A DNA stretch of 64,000 nucleotides. It comes from Allomuricauda sp. ARW1Y1. Its GTDB lineage: Bacteria; Bacteroidota; Bacteroidia; Flavobacteriales; Flavobacteriaceae. The notes below the pieces were generated by a model that saw nothing but the letters and a program-made list of their open reading frames with translations, did not search any database and was not told the origin of the DNA. Of the stretch, positions 27,616 through 36,816 are shown piece after piece (position 1 is the stretch's first letter; each line of letters begins with the position of its first letter). Position numbers and translations under genes: made by a program. The DNA is taken from positions 46,418 to 110,417 of the forward strand of contig NZ_JACBZU010000007.1 of NCBI RefSeq assembly GCF_013407935.1. The letters run 5' to 3'.

Positions 27616-29484
27616 ATGAAAAAATTATTGCTATCCTCCATTATTGTGCTCATAGGATTTACCTTTATCGGTAGGCTTTCCTATTTGCAATTGTTCCGTT
27701 TTTCGCCGGACCAAATACTGGACGATCCGGCCATCAAAAAAGTATATGACTATCCCGAACGCGGCTACATTTACGATAGGAACGGCAAACTTTTGGTGGG
27801 CAATCAACCGGCTTATGATGTGATGGTCATCCCACGGGAGGTAAAACCATTGGACACAATTGAATTCTGTAGCCTGCTGGGCATTGACAAACCTGAGTTT
27901 CTTTCCAAAATGGAAAAAGCCCGAAGGTACTCCCCTCGGCTCCCATCGGTTTTGGTACCCCAACTTTCCAAGGAGGATTATGCCAAGCTTCAGGAAAAAA
28001 TGCGCCATTTTACCGGTTTTTATATCCAAAAAAGGTCGTTGCGCTATTACAACACCAAAAGTGCCGCCAATGTTTTGGGGTATATCAGTGAGGTTAACGA
28101 GTGGGACCTTAAGAACAACCCTTACTATGTTGCAGGAGAGTTAAAGGGGCGAACTGGTATTGAACAGCAGTATGAGGAAATCCTTAGGGGACAAAAAGGT
28201 GTGAAACACATCCAAAAAGACCGCTTTAATCGGGATATTGGACCTTATAAAGATGGGAAATTGGATACACTGCCGCAACAAGGCAAGGAAATCCATATCA
28301 CCTTGGACAAGACCTTGCAGGAATATGGGGAAAAATTGATGCACGGTAAACGCGGTGGTATTGTGGCCATTGAGCCCAAATCCGGGGAAATATTGGCGAT
28401 GATATCGGGACCCACCTACGACCCCGCCCTATTGGTAGGTCGCGAACGTTCCAAAAACTACAGCAAGTTACATTACGATACCATAGCCAAACCCACTTGG
28501 GACCGTTCCATTTTGGCACAACCTTCACCAGGTTCGCCTTTTAAGACCCTAAATGCGCTGATCGGTCTTCAAGAAGGTGTGATTGATGAAGATACCAATT
28601 TTAGATGCTATCATGGGTTTTACGTTGGCAACACCTTGAGGGGCTGTCATTGCGGAGGTGGTGTCCGCGACTTGAATTCTGGCATCTACCAATCCTGTAA
28701 TGCCTATTTTGCCGGGGTTTTTAGGAAGATTTTTGACAAATATAATACCACGGACGAAGGAATGTCCGTTTGGGAAAAGCATATGAAAAGCTTTGGCTTG
28801 GGCGATTTCTTGGGCACCGACCTTCCCACCGGAGCCCCTGGTAGAATTCCTGATGTGGCCTATTATGATAAATGGTATGGGAATGGCCGATGGGCTGCTT
28901 CCACCATTATTTCCAATTCCATTGGCCAAGGCGAAATCGCTGCCACACCCTTACAACTGGCCAATATGACGGCTGCTATTGCCAACCGTGGTTATTTTTA
29001 CACACCGCACGTTATCAAAAGTATAGGTAATAAAGGTGACATTAACCCCGAATATACCGAGCCCCGCTACACAACCATCGACCGAAAACATTTTGACCCT
29101 GTAATCGAGGGCATGGCCAACGTTTACAATTACGGTACTGCCAGATGGCTCAAAATTCCAGGGATCGATATTGCCGGAAAGACGGGTACGGTTGAGAATT
29201 ACATACGCGTGGATGGTGAACGTATGCAGCTAACGGACCACTCCGTTTTTGTAGCCTTTGCCCCGGTGGAGAACCCACAGATCGCCTTAGCGGTTTACAT
29301 TGAAAATGGATATTATGGTGCCCGTTATGCTGGACATATCGCTTCCCTATTGATTGAAAAGTATATCAAAGGAGAAATCACCAGAAAAGATTTGGAAAAA
29401 CGAATGCTGGAAAAAACGTTGGAGCACGAGTATGCCAAGCCGTACAGCGGTGAACCCTTTGAAATCAACGAATATGTCTGGTAG
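27616..29484 (+). CDS. mrdA: Penicillin-binding protein 2, elongation transpeptidase
   Basis: 622 residues from ATG 27616. A membrane anchor (~residues 3-22) precedes the dimerisation domain (YPERGYIYDRNGKLLVGNQPAYDV). The transpeptidase domain begins near GGIVAIEPKSGEILAMISGPTYDP. The usual SxxK serine region appears as QPSPGSPFKTLNALIG (SPFK), the SxN motif as YQSCNAYF and the KTG motif as GKTGTVENY. It cross-links peptidoglycan for elongation together with RodA, whose gene overlaps by 11 bp. A TTG two codons earlier (27610) is not preferred. Confidence 0.96.
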   Translation: MKKLLLSSIIVLIGFTFIGRLSYLQLFRFSPDQILDDPAIKKVYDYPERGYIYDRNGKLLVGNQPAYDVMVIPREVKPLDTIEFCSLLGIDKPEFLSKMEKARRYSPRLPSVLVPQLSKEDYAKLQEKMRHFTGFYIQKRSLRYYNTKSAANVLGYISEVNEWDLKNNPYYVAGELKGRTGIEQQYEEILRGQKGVKHIQKDRFNRDIGPYKDGKLDTLPQQGKEIHITLDKTLQEYGEKLMHGKRGGIVAIEPKSGEILAMISGPTYDPALLVGRERSKNYSKLHYDTIAKPTWDRSILAQPSPGSPFKTLNALIGLQEGVIDEDTNFRCYHGFYVGNTLRGCHCGGGVRDLNSGIYQSCNAYFAGVFRKIFDKYNTTDEGMSVWEKHMKSFGLGDFLGTDLPTGAPGRIPDVAYYDKWYGNGRWAASTIISNSIGQGEIAATPLQLANMTAAIANRGYFYTPHVIKSIGNKGDINPEYTEPRYTTIDRKHFDPVIEGMANVYNYGTARWLKIPGIDIAGKTGTVENYIRVDGERMQLTDHSVFVAFAPVENPQIALAVYIENGYYGARYAGHIASLLIEKYIKGEITRKDLEKRMLEKTLEHEYAKPYSGEPFEINEYVW

Positions 29485-30757
29485 AGGACCTTTCGGAAGG
29501 TTGGATTGGGTTTCCGTCATCCTCTACGCCCTCTTGGTATTTATCGGGTGGCTCAATATCTACTCTACTTCCGTAGGGGAAGCAGACATCTCCCTTTTCA
29601 ATTTTTCCACGCTCTATGGAAAACAGCTCTTTTTTATCGGACTGGCAGCCTTGGGTATTTTATTTGTCCTTTTTGTGGAGTCACAATTCTTTGAACGATT
29701 TGCATCCATCTTTTACATTGTGTCCATCGTGTTGTTGCTGGGACTCTTCGTCTTTGGTAAAACCATTGCAGGGGCAACTTCTTGGTATGATTTAGGTTTT
29801 TTTAACCTCCAACCCTCCGAGTTGGCCAAAGTTGGAACGTCGCTGGCACTGGCCAAATTTTTGAGCGATATCCAAACTGACATCCGCACCGGAAGACACC
29901 AGATATATGCTTTGGTCATTATTCTGTTGCCAGCTGTGCTGATACTTCCCCAGCCCGACCCGGGGAGTTCCCTCATCTATTTTTCCCTGTTTTTTGTCCT
30001 TTTTAGGGAAGGATTCCCCATATATTATTTGGGTATCCTCATTTTCGCTGTAGTCCTATTTGCAACCACCCTAATGTTTGGCACTGTTTGGGTCGCCATT
30101 GGACTGGTTATTTTGACACTGCTTGTCTACACCTTCAAAAAGGCTTCCGTAAAGATTCCCATATTGCCAGTCTTGGGAGTCATTGTAGTTGCTATCCTCT
30201 TTTCGCTATCTGTAAATTTCGTGTTCGAAAATGTGTTTGAACAGCGTCACCGCGACCGCTTTGCCCTTTGGTTGAGTTTGGAAAAGGATGAGGAAAAACT
30301 GGATGAAATCCGAAAAACAATCGGCTACAATACCTATCAATCCGAAAAAGCCATTGAATCTGGCGGCTTTACCGGAAAGGGATTTTTGGAAGGTACCCGA
30401 ACCAAGGGCGATTTTGTACCCGAGCAGCACACCGACTATATTTTCAGCTCGGTAGGAGAAGAATGGGGCTTTCTGGGCACCTCAACCGTTATCCTATTGT
30501 TCTCGTTGTTCTTTTTACGATTGATTTATATTGCGGAGCGGCAAAAAAGTGATTTTAGCCGCATGTATGGCTATGGAGTGATTTCCATTTTGGTGTTCCA
30601 CTATTTTATCAACATTGGAATGGTCATTGGATTATTGCCCACCATTGGCGTGCCCTTGCCATTTTTTAGCTATGGTGGTTCTGGACTCATTTTCTTTACG
30701 ATGTTGTTGTTCATCTTCCTAAAACTGGACTCAAACCGATTGAAGGACGGTATCTAG
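29474..30757 (+). CDS. rodA: Peptidoglycan glycosyltransferase RodA (SEDS family)
   Basis: 427 residues from ATG 29474 (MSGRGPFGRLDWVS), overlapping the PBP2 gene by 11 bp. About ten membrane helices are seen, with SEDS signatures YDLGFFNLQPSELAKVG, QPDPGSSLIYF, TDYIFSSVGEEWGF and the C-terminal GVPLPFFSYGGSGLI. It polymerises lipid II during elongation. The longer open frame (from 29354) only reads out-of-phase PBP2 sequence and is rejected. Its stop overlaps the convergent nuclease stop. Confidence 0.97.
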   Translation: MSGRGPFGRLDWVSVILYALLVFIGWLNIYSTSVGEADISLFNFSTLYGKQLFFIGLAALGILFVLFVESQFFERFASIFYIVSIVLLLGLFVFGKTIAGATSWYDLGFFNLQPSELAKVGTSLALAKFLSDIQTDIRTGRHQIYALVIILLPAVLILPQPDPGSSLIYFSLFFVLFREGFPIYYLGILIFAVVLFATTLMFGTVWVAIGLVILTLLVYTFKKASVKIPILPVLGVIVVAILFSLSVNFVFENVFEQRHRDRFALWLSLEKDEEKLDEIRKTIGYNTYQSEKAIESGGFTGKGFLEGTRTKGDFVPEQHTDYIFSSVGEEWGFLGTSTVILLFSLFFLRLIYIAERQKSDFSRMYGYGVISILVFHYFINIGMVIGLLPTIGVPLPFFSYGGSGLIFFTMLLFIFLKLDSNRLKDGI

Positions 30758-31551
30758 AACTTCCAATCCCTACCCTTCACTTCGGACTCGATGTTGGACT
30801 GCCAGTCCTGCGCCTGCGTTTCAAAAAAATCGATGCCCGTTCTTTTTTCGATCTCATCGATAGGTACCAAAAACTGCTCCAAGGGTTGCTGACTTTCCTT
30901 GGCCGGTATCAAAAAACCCAAAGCTCTGGCATCTTTGGCTTTACCGCGCATCACAATTTTGTAATAGGATTTGGGCACATCCACATCTTCATCGCCTATC
31001 TCCAGAAGGTCATTTTCCAACACTCCCCCCGTAATCACCATCAAATCACCATATTTCTTGCACCAATAGCGGACCTTCTGTTCCAATCGGTTCCAAACAC
31101 CTGCATTAAAATCCCTGTCCTGCGGGCTTATGTTACTGGTATAAAAAGTTTCATTGTAGGCCTGTTCCGAAAAGCGGCGATCACCTGCCGGGCACAAATG
31201 TCCACGATCATATCCAGACCCTCGATAATTGCGCCAGTCGGCCGACCTTGTACTTACTTTGGGGTCTTCTATAAAATAAGGACGTTCCCTATCGTCGTAG
31301 GTCAAATGTTCTTGTTTGAGGGTATAAGCCACCCATTCGGCTTGTTCGTGCGGTTCACTATAGGACAAGGTATAATACGAATGCTCTACGATTTCACCCG
31401 TTGTGGAACTCGGTAAAAACCCGGAAGCAGCCATATTCGCCTTGGATTTGCTTGGATCCGAATAAGTAGCCGGCGTATAAAAGTTTTCGAATAGCCAAAA
31501 ACCCACAATACAAACCAACATGAGCAGGGTATAAATCGTTCTTTTTCTCAT
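30754..31551 (-). CDS. DNA/RNA non-specific endonuclease (NUC1 type), membrane-anchored or secreted
   Basis: 265 residues from ATG 31551 (MRKRTIYTLLMLVCIVGFWLF). The signal/anchor helix is followed by a beta-beta-alpha-metal nuclease with RGSGYDRGHLCPAGDRRFS (His of DRGH as general base) and NFNAGVWNRLEQKVRYW-like sequence containing the metal-ligand Asn. It probably degrades extracellular DNA or RNA. A longer start at 31605 lies inside the loop of the terminator of the upstream protease gene, so it cannot be used in its own transcript. It is convergent with rodA, with stops overlapping by 4 bp. Confidence 0.9.
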   Translation of the reverse strand: MRKRTIYTLLMLVCIVGFWLFENFYTPATYSDPSKSKANMAASGFLPSSTTGEIVEHSYYTLSYSEPHEQAEWVAYTLKQEHLTYDDRERPYFIEDPKVSTRSADWRNYRGSGYDRGHLCPAGDRRFSEQAYNETFYTSNISPQDRDFNAGVWNRLEQKVRYWCKKYGDLMVITGGVLENDLLEIGDEDVDVPKSYYKIVMRGKAKDARALGFLIPAKESQQPLEQFLVPIDEIEKRTGIDFFETQAQDWQSNIESEVKGRDWKF

Positions 31552-31581
31552 TTGATGCCTAAGTCGCTTGAATTGGGGCGA

Positions 31582-31618
31582 AAATAAATAAAAAAGCCAA
31601 CTCATTTTGAGTTGGCTT
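31582..31618 (-). terminator. Terminator of the tail-specific protease gene
   Basis: AAGCCAACTCA (31594-31604) and TGAGTTGGCTT (31608-31618) form a perfect 11-bp stem with a 3-nt loop. Read on the minus strand it is followed by a T-rich tail. It lies between the protease and nuclease genes. Confidence 0.92.
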
Positions 31619-31640
31619 GCATTCGTATGATGTGGTCAGT

Positions 31641-33815
31641 TTATCCTTTATTGACACTGGCCAGTTCGCTCTCCTTCTTTTTGATATTGTTTTGATGAAG
31701 ATCTCTAAGCACATTCACGGCCTCTTCCACATAAATATCCCTAGCCAAATCTTGGTGCCATCTGTTCCTTTTCTCACGAAGCACGGAATCTTGTGTGAAC
31801 AATTCCTTTTCGTACTGCAAGGAACTGAACGATAACTTGGAATCGTAATCCCTCAGGCTCTTAAACTTTTCTGCGCGTTTTTTCGCTTCTTGCTCCTTTG
31901 AGATGTAATCGTCATATCTCAAGGAAATCAGGTTTTCATCCTGTTGCTCCTTCACCCATCTGGCATTTTCTTCGATAAGCTTAATTTGTTCGTTGGTGGC
32001 CATACGGTCCTTGCTCTTTTTTACAGCATCGTCAAAATCAATGTAACCGTCCCAAACCTCATAGTCGGCTGGTGTGATTTTATCCCAACCCAATGGATTC
32101 TGCTGATCGCGCTCACCCAAATCGATATAGCTATATCTGTCTGGAACTACAATATCACTTTTTACACCTTCCAACTGTGTGGAGCCTCCATTGATTCGGT
32201 AAAACTTCTGGGTCGTTAGTTTGATGGCTCCCAAATCACCGTGTTCGTTTCCTCGAACAATGCCATCCAAAGGAATCACGTTTTGAACGGTTCCCTTACC
32301 AAAGGTTTGTTTGCTCCCTATGATGACCGCTCGTTTATAATCTTGCATGGCAGCTGCCAATATCTCGGAGGCAGAGGCAGACAATTCATTCACCAAGATG
32401 ACCAAGGGACCATCCCACTGGATACGCTCATCCTTGTCTTCATGGACTTCTTTTCGCTGACCCGAAGAACGTACTTGAACGATAGGACCATCCTTAATGA
32501 ACAATCCTGCCATTTCCACCACAGTCTTCAGAGATCCTCCTCCATTGTCACGGAGATCGAGAATGATTCCTTCGGCACCGGCCTCTTTGAGTCGTTCCAA
32601 TTCCTTGGCAACATCGGTCGCTGCATTTCTTTCGGAATAATCCTCAAAATCAACATAGAATTTTGGGAGATTGATCAATCCAAATTTTTCGTTCCCAGCG
32701 TCAATGGTCGCAGATTTTGCATAAGATTCCTCCAATTCCACTACATCGCGGGTAATGGAAACGGTTTCAATCGTGCCGTCCACTTTCCTAACGGTAAGAT
32801 CAACCACGGTACCTTCTGGGCCCTTGATCAATTTAATGGCATCTTCCAAACGCATTCCCACAATATTGATAGGCTCTTCGCCATCTTGTCCCACTTTTAG
32901 GATTTGATCTCCAACCTCCAAGGATTGGTCTCTCCAAACGGGACCCCCAGAAATAATTTCAACTATTTTGGCCCCTTCAGGTTTCTTTTGCAATCGTGCA
33001 CCGATTCCTTCAAACTTTCCGGACATTCCAATATCGAAACGCTCCTTTTCCTCGGGAGCAAAATAAAAGGTATGCGGGTCAAATTCCTCTACAATGGTAT
33101 TCAAATACTGTACGAACCAATCTTTGCGTTCCAAATCGTCCACAAAGTCGAAAAATTCATCCAAGGTATTTTTGGTGACCTCCCTAGCCTCCTCCTCAAT
33201 TGCAGCCTTATCTATGGAACTGGGAATCTCGTTAAAAGCCATCACTGTGTCGGCGTTCAGACTGCCATCGGCGTTGGCATCGGCAATTCGGTTATCGATT
33301 TTATCATCAAATACGTTGAGGGTATTGTATTTCAATTGTTTCCTCCAACGTTCTTTGAGTTCTTTTTTGCTGGTTGCAAACTCTTGCTTATCGTAATCGA
33401 TCTCGATGGTTTCATCGATACTGTAATCAAATGGTTGGGCGAGGACTTCTTTGTAGATTTCCTTGGCCTCATCCATACGGACCATCAACCTTTGATATAC
33501 GGCATTGAAAAACTCGATATCCGTATTTCTGATCTCGTCATCGATCATGAAGCGGTATTTTTCAAACTCCCTGATGTCGCTTTCCAAGAAATAGCGCTTG
33601 GTGGGGTCGATGACCTCTATAAAGTCATCAAAAACATTGGAACTAAAGGTGTCGTTCACCTCTTTGGGCTCATAATGGCCCCTTTCCAATACGTAGGAAA
33701 TCAATTCCAATAAAAATTTATCCTTGTCATCGTTATCAAAAGACTTGTTGGTAAAGCTGCAGGAGGCGACTGCGACAAGAATAACCAAAAGTGCCAAAAT
33801 AAAGTTCTTTTTCAT
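31641..33815 (-). CDS. Carboxy-terminal tail-specific protease (Prc type, S41)
   Basis: 724 residues. A lipoprotein signal ends in VAVASC (about residue 19). A long helical N-terminal part precedes a PDZ domain (~residues 260-340, GIGARLQKKPEGAKIVEI...). The S41 protease domain has its catalytic Ser in NELSASASEILAAAM and Lys in KQTFGKGTVQNVIPL. The C-terminal DUF3340-type helical region ends about residue 690. It trims C-termini of periplasmic proteins. The length fits the Prc subgroup rather than short CtpA. Confidence 0.93.
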   Translation of the reverse strand: MKKNFILALLVILVAVASCSFTNKSFDNDDKDKFLLELISYVLERGHYEPKEVNDTFSSNVFDDFIEVIDPTKRYFLESDIREFEKYRFMIDDEIRNTDIEFFNAVYQRLMVRMDEAKEIYKEVLAQPFDYSIDETIEIDYDKQEFATSKKELKERWRKQLKYNTLNVFDDKIDNRIADANADGSLNADTVMAFNEIPSSIDKAAIEEEAREVTKNTLDEFFDFVDDLERKDWFVQYLNTIVEEFDPHTFYFAPEEKERFDIGMSGKFEGIGARLQKKPEGAKIVEIISGGPVWRDQSLEVGDQILKVGQDGEEPINIVGMRLEDAIKLIKGPEGTVVDLTVRKVDGTIETVSITRDVVELEESYAKSATIDAGNEKFGLINLPKFYVDFEDYSERNAATDVAKELERLKEAGAEGIILDLRDNGGGSLKTVVEMAGLFIKDGPIVQVRSSGQRKEVHEDKDERIQWDGPLVILVNELSASASEILAAAMQDYKRAVIIGSKQTFGKGTVQNVIPLDGIVRGNEHGDLGAIKLTTQKFYRINGGSTQLEGVKSDIVVPDRYSYIDLGERDQQNPLGWDKITPADYEVWDGYIDFDDAVKKSKDRMATNEQIKLIEENARWVKEQQDENLISLRYDDYISKEQEAKKRAEKFKSLRDYDSKLSFSSLQYEKELFTQDSVLREKRNRWHQDLARDIYVEEAVNVLRDLHQNNIKKKESELASVNKG

Positions 33816-34016
33816 AATCTGATTTTTCCGGAACGAAACAATCTGACCTCATACTGTCAAATCTTCATTGTATCTTCCTTCGTTTCTACTTGTATGAATT
33901 CCCTAAGATACAGAAAAAACCGTGCCAGTCCTTTCAGGCGGATTTAATTTTTTGTTAAACGCCCAGGCCTTCATATCCTTATGAAAAACGTATTTTTATA
34001 GCTTAAATTATCCGAG

Positions 34017-34796
34017 ATGGAAAAACCGCTTATTTTGGTCACCAATGATGATGGAATTACAGCTCCCGGCCTAAGGGCGCTCATACGCACCATGAAAGAG
34101 ATCGGTGAAGTGGTGGTGGTGGCTCCGGACAGTCCACAAAGCGGCATGGGACACGCCATTACGGTGGACAGCACCCTCTTTTCCAAAAAGGTGGTCGTGG
34201 ACCATAAAGAAGGTGCCCCAAGCGAATATAGTTGTAGCGGAACCCCGGCCGATTGTGTAAAATTGGCACTTCGCGTGATTTTGGACCGAAAGCCGGATAT
34301 CTGCGTAAGCGGCATTAACCATGGTTCCAATTCATCCATTAACGTAATTTATTCGGGTACCATGAGTGCGGCCATCGAAGCTGGTATCGAAGGGATTCCC
34401 GCCATCGGCTTCTCCCTCTGCGATTATTCTTGGGACGCCAATTTTGAGCCTGCACTCGGCGCTATCAAAAAAATTGTGTTGGAGGCACTGACCCACGGTA
34501 TTCCCAAAGGGACCGTATTGAACGTAAACATTCCAAAGACAGAAAACGAACCAAAGGGAATTCGTATCTGCAGACAGGCTAGAGGCAATTGGAAGGAGGA
34601 GTTCGACAAACGGACCAGTCCGTCCGGAAAGGATTACTACTGGCTCACGGGTGAATTTGAGCTTTTGGACAAGGGGGAGGACACCGACGAATGGGCCTTG
34701 GCCAACGGTTTTATTTCCGTAGTACCCACCCAATTCGACCTAACCGCGCATCACGCCATACCACAAATAAACAACTGGAACTTAAATGAACAATAG
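34017..34796 (+). CDS. surE: 5'/3'-nucleotidase SurE
   Basis: 259 residues. It begins MEKPLILVTNDDGITAPGLRAL (metal Asp-Asp), then VVVAPDSPQSGMGHAIT, CSGTPADCVKLAL, VSGINHGSNSSINVIYSGTMSAAIEA (metal Asn) and the DLTAHHAI end. It hydrolyses nucleoside monophosphates and is metal dependent. The next small gene begins within its last codons (11-bp overlap), so coupling is likely. Confidence 0.97.
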   Translation: MEKPLILVTNDDGITAPGLRALIRTMKEIGEVVVVAPDSPQSGMGHAITVDSTLFSKKVVVDHKEGAPSEYSCSGTPADCVKLALRVILDRKPDICVSGINHGSNSSINVIYSGTMSAAIEAGIEGIPAIGFSLCDYSWDANFEPALGAIKKIVLEALTHGIPKGTVLNVNIPKTENEPKGIRICRQARGNWKEEFDKRTSPSGKDYYWLTGEFELLDKGEDTDEWALANGFISVVPTQFDLTAHHAIPQINNWNLNEQ

Positions 34797-35073
34797 AAAA
34801 GAAATCATCATAGGATTTATTGTAGGAATCATAGCCAATACCTTTGGTACTTTGCTGTACATACTCCTTTTTTCCGATTTGGGGGTAACCACCACCTTTA
34901 ATGCTGCCGTGGAGCAAGGTCATATTGGCAGTTTATTGGCGTTGGGCGCCATTTTGAATTTGGTAGCCTTCTTTGGTTTTTTGCGCATCAAACGGGACCA
35001 ACGCGCCAAAGGCGTTATGCTGGCCACCCTGGTTACGGCACTGGTTATTTTGGCCTACAAAGTAATGGCTTAA
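34786..35073 (+). CDS. Small three-helix membrane protein, unknown
   Basis: 95 residues. Three hydrophobic helices lie at about 8-28, 42-63 and 73-92, with a basic loop (IKRDQRAKGVM). No motif is recognised. It overlaps surE by 11 bp and precedes lpxB by 50 bp, so it is co-transcribed with lipid A synthesis, a steady arrangement in flavobacteria. Role unknown. Confidence 0.7.
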   Translation: MNNRKEIIIGFIVGIIANTFGTLLYILLFSDLGVTTTFNAAVEQGHIGSLLALGAILNLVAFFGFLRIKRDQRAKGVMLATLVTALVILAYKVMA

Positions 35074-35123
35074 ACCTTTGGTTTTGAAATTGATGGTTGA
35101 ATTTTGAACTTGGACACTTACCC

Positions 35124-36236
35124 ATGAAATATTACATCATCGCTGGCGAAGCATCGGGCGACCTGCACGGGTCCAATTTGATCAAGGCACTCAAAAAAGA
35201 GGACAGTGCTGCAGAAATCCGTTGTTGGGGCGGTGATTTGATGCAACAGGCCGGGGGCCAATTGGCCAAGCATTACAAGGATATGGCCTTTATGGGATTC
35301 TTGGAGGTCATCCTTAACATCCCAACAATTTTTAAGAACATTGCCTATTGTAAGGAGGATATCCAAAAGTTCCATCCAGATGTAGTTATTTTTATCGACT
35401 TCTCGGGGTTCAACCTTAGGATTGCCAAATGGGCAAAAGCCAACGGGTTTAAGACCAATTACTACATCTCACCCCAAATTTGGGCGTCCCGAGAAGGACG
35501 GATTTCCAAAATCAAACGGGATATCGACCAGATGTACGTTATCCTTCCCTTTGAAAAGGATTTTTATGAAAAAAAACACGGCTACCCTGTTCAGTTTGTA
35601 GGCCATCCCCTTATTGATGCCATCGAGAACACTCCCTTGCAAGACAACGAAACCTTCAGAAAGGAGAACGGTTTAGACCCTAAAAAGCCCATTATTGCCC
35701 TATTGCCAGGAAGTAGAAAACAGGAGGTGCAAAAAATGTTAGAGATCATGCTATCCATAAAAAAGGACTTTCCGGAGTACCAGTTTGTGATTGCGGGCGC
35801 GCCAAGTCTCCCAGATGATTTTTACACGCCTTTTTTGAAAGGTGACAAAGTGGAATACGTTTCCAACAAAACCTACACCCTGCTCAAACACTCCCACGCC
35901 GCCATGGTCACAAGTGGAACGGCAACCTTGGAAACCGCCCTTTTTGGAGTGCCACAAGTGGTCTGCTACAAGGGCAACTGGATTTCGTACCAGATTGCGA
36001 AGCGCATTATTACCTTGGATTATATTTCGCTGGTCAACCTGATCATGAAACGAGAAGTGGTGAAGGAACTCATTCAAAATGATTTGACCACCAAACAGCT
36101 CAAAGCAGAGCTTACCAAGATTGTGGATGGTCCAGAGCGCGAGCGAATACTATCCGACTACGTCGAACTCAAGGAAAAACTGGGCGGAAAAGGGGCCAGT
36201 GAACTAGCTGCTCGATTAATTGTGAAAAATGTGTAG
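35124..36236 (+). CDS. lpxB: Lipid-A-disaccharide synthase
   Basis: 370 residues from ATG 35124 (MKYYIIAGEASGDLHGSNLI), the standard LpxB start. Further signatures are FIDFSGFNLRIAKWAK, YYISPQIWASREGRI, FVGHPLIDAI, LLPGSRKQEV and TSGTATLETALFGVPQVV. It condenses UDP-diacylglucosamine with lipid X at the inner membrane. The frame opens at a TTG (35097) that is not conserved. The NlpC/P60 gene follows after 33 bp. Confidence 0.97.
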   Translation: MKYYIIAGEASGDLHGSNLIKALKKEDSAAEIRCWGGDLMQQAGGQLAKHYKDMAFMGFLEVILNIPTIFKNIAYCKEDIQKFHPDVVIFIDFSGFNLRIAKWAKANGFKTNYYISPQIWASREGRISKIKRDIDQMYVILPFEKDFYEKKHGYPVQFVGHPLIDAIENTPLQDNETFRKENGLDPKKPIIALLPGSRKQEVQKMLEIMLSIKKDFPEYQFVIAGAPSLPDDFYTPFLKGDKVEYVSNKTYTLLKHSHAAMVTSGTATLETALFGVPQVVCYKGNWISYQIAKRIITLDYISLVNLIMKREVVKELIQNDLTTKQLKAELTKIVDGPERERILSDYVELKEKLGGKGASELAARLIVKNV

Positions 36237-36243
36237 TTTTATC

Positions 36244-36271
36244 ATCCAAGAAAGTAAATCTATTCTTGGAT
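36244..36271 (+). promoter_or_regulatory. Hairpin covering the start codon of the NlpC/P60 gene
   Basis: ATCCAAGAA (36244-36252) is the exact reverse complement of TTCTTGGAT (36263-36271), with a 10-nt loop. The 3' arm includes the first two bases of the ATG at 36270. There is no T-run, so it is not a terminator. It could mask the start codon and limit translation unless melted; this is inference. Confidence 0.5.
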
Positions 36272-36815
36272 GTTACGTAAAACCATAATCTTACTATTGT
36301 TTTTTGCCCTTATGGCCTGTGGCCCCGGCAAAAAACGACGCACCTACAGCAAGACCCGAACCGTAACGGTAGAGGGGTCCACACGAGACACTTCCCCTGA
36401 ACGCACACGCAAAAAAGAGGGGCGAAAAAATGCAAAGGCAGAAGCCATTATTTCTACGGCGATGTCCTATTCTGGAACCCGGTACAAGTATGGGGGAACC
36501 ACCAAACGAGGCATGGATTGCTCTGGTTTGGTCTATGTTTCCTTAAAGGAAAACGACATTATGTTCCCACGCACCTCCTACCAGATGGCCCTGGAGGGAC
36601 AAAAAATCGGGGTCGGCAATGTTGAAAAGGGCGATTTGCTCTTTTTCAAGACGAGCAAAACCGGAAAACGCATCAACCATGTTGGATTGGTGGTTGATGT
36701 TGATGGAAGGGACATTAAATTTATTCACGCCACAACCTCACGAGGCGTGCTGGTATCCTCATTACGGGAAGGATACTGGAACAGCGCTTTTGTAAAGGCC
36801 ATGCGCATCTTGTAA
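36270..36815 (+). CDS. NlpC/P60-family peptidoglycan hydrolase lipoprotein
   Basis: 181 residues. A lipoprotein signal ends in ALMAC (about residue 17), followed by a basic linker. The NlpC/P60 domain spans ~residues 60-178, with catalytic Cys in RGMDCSGLVYVSL, His in INHVGLVVD and a third polar residue in FIHATTSRGV. It cleaves peptide stems of peptidoglycan outside the inner membrane. It lies between lpxB and comEC; comEC begins 1 bp after its stop. Confidence 0.92.
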   Translation: MLRKTIILLLFFALMACGPGKKRRTYSKTRTVTVEGSTRDTSPERTRKKEGRKNAKAEAIISTAMSYSGTRYKYGGTTKRGMDCSGLVYVSLKENDIMFPRTSYQMALEGQKIGVGNVEKGDLLFFKTSKTGKRINHVGLVVDVDGRDIKFIHATTSRGVLVSSLREGYWNSAFVKAMRIL

Positions 36816-36816
36816 A

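Noticed and set aside
29354..29473. 40-residue N-terminal extension of RodA
   Set aside because: It only reads the PBP2 gene out of frame; RodA homology and the hydrophobic start begin at ATG 29474.
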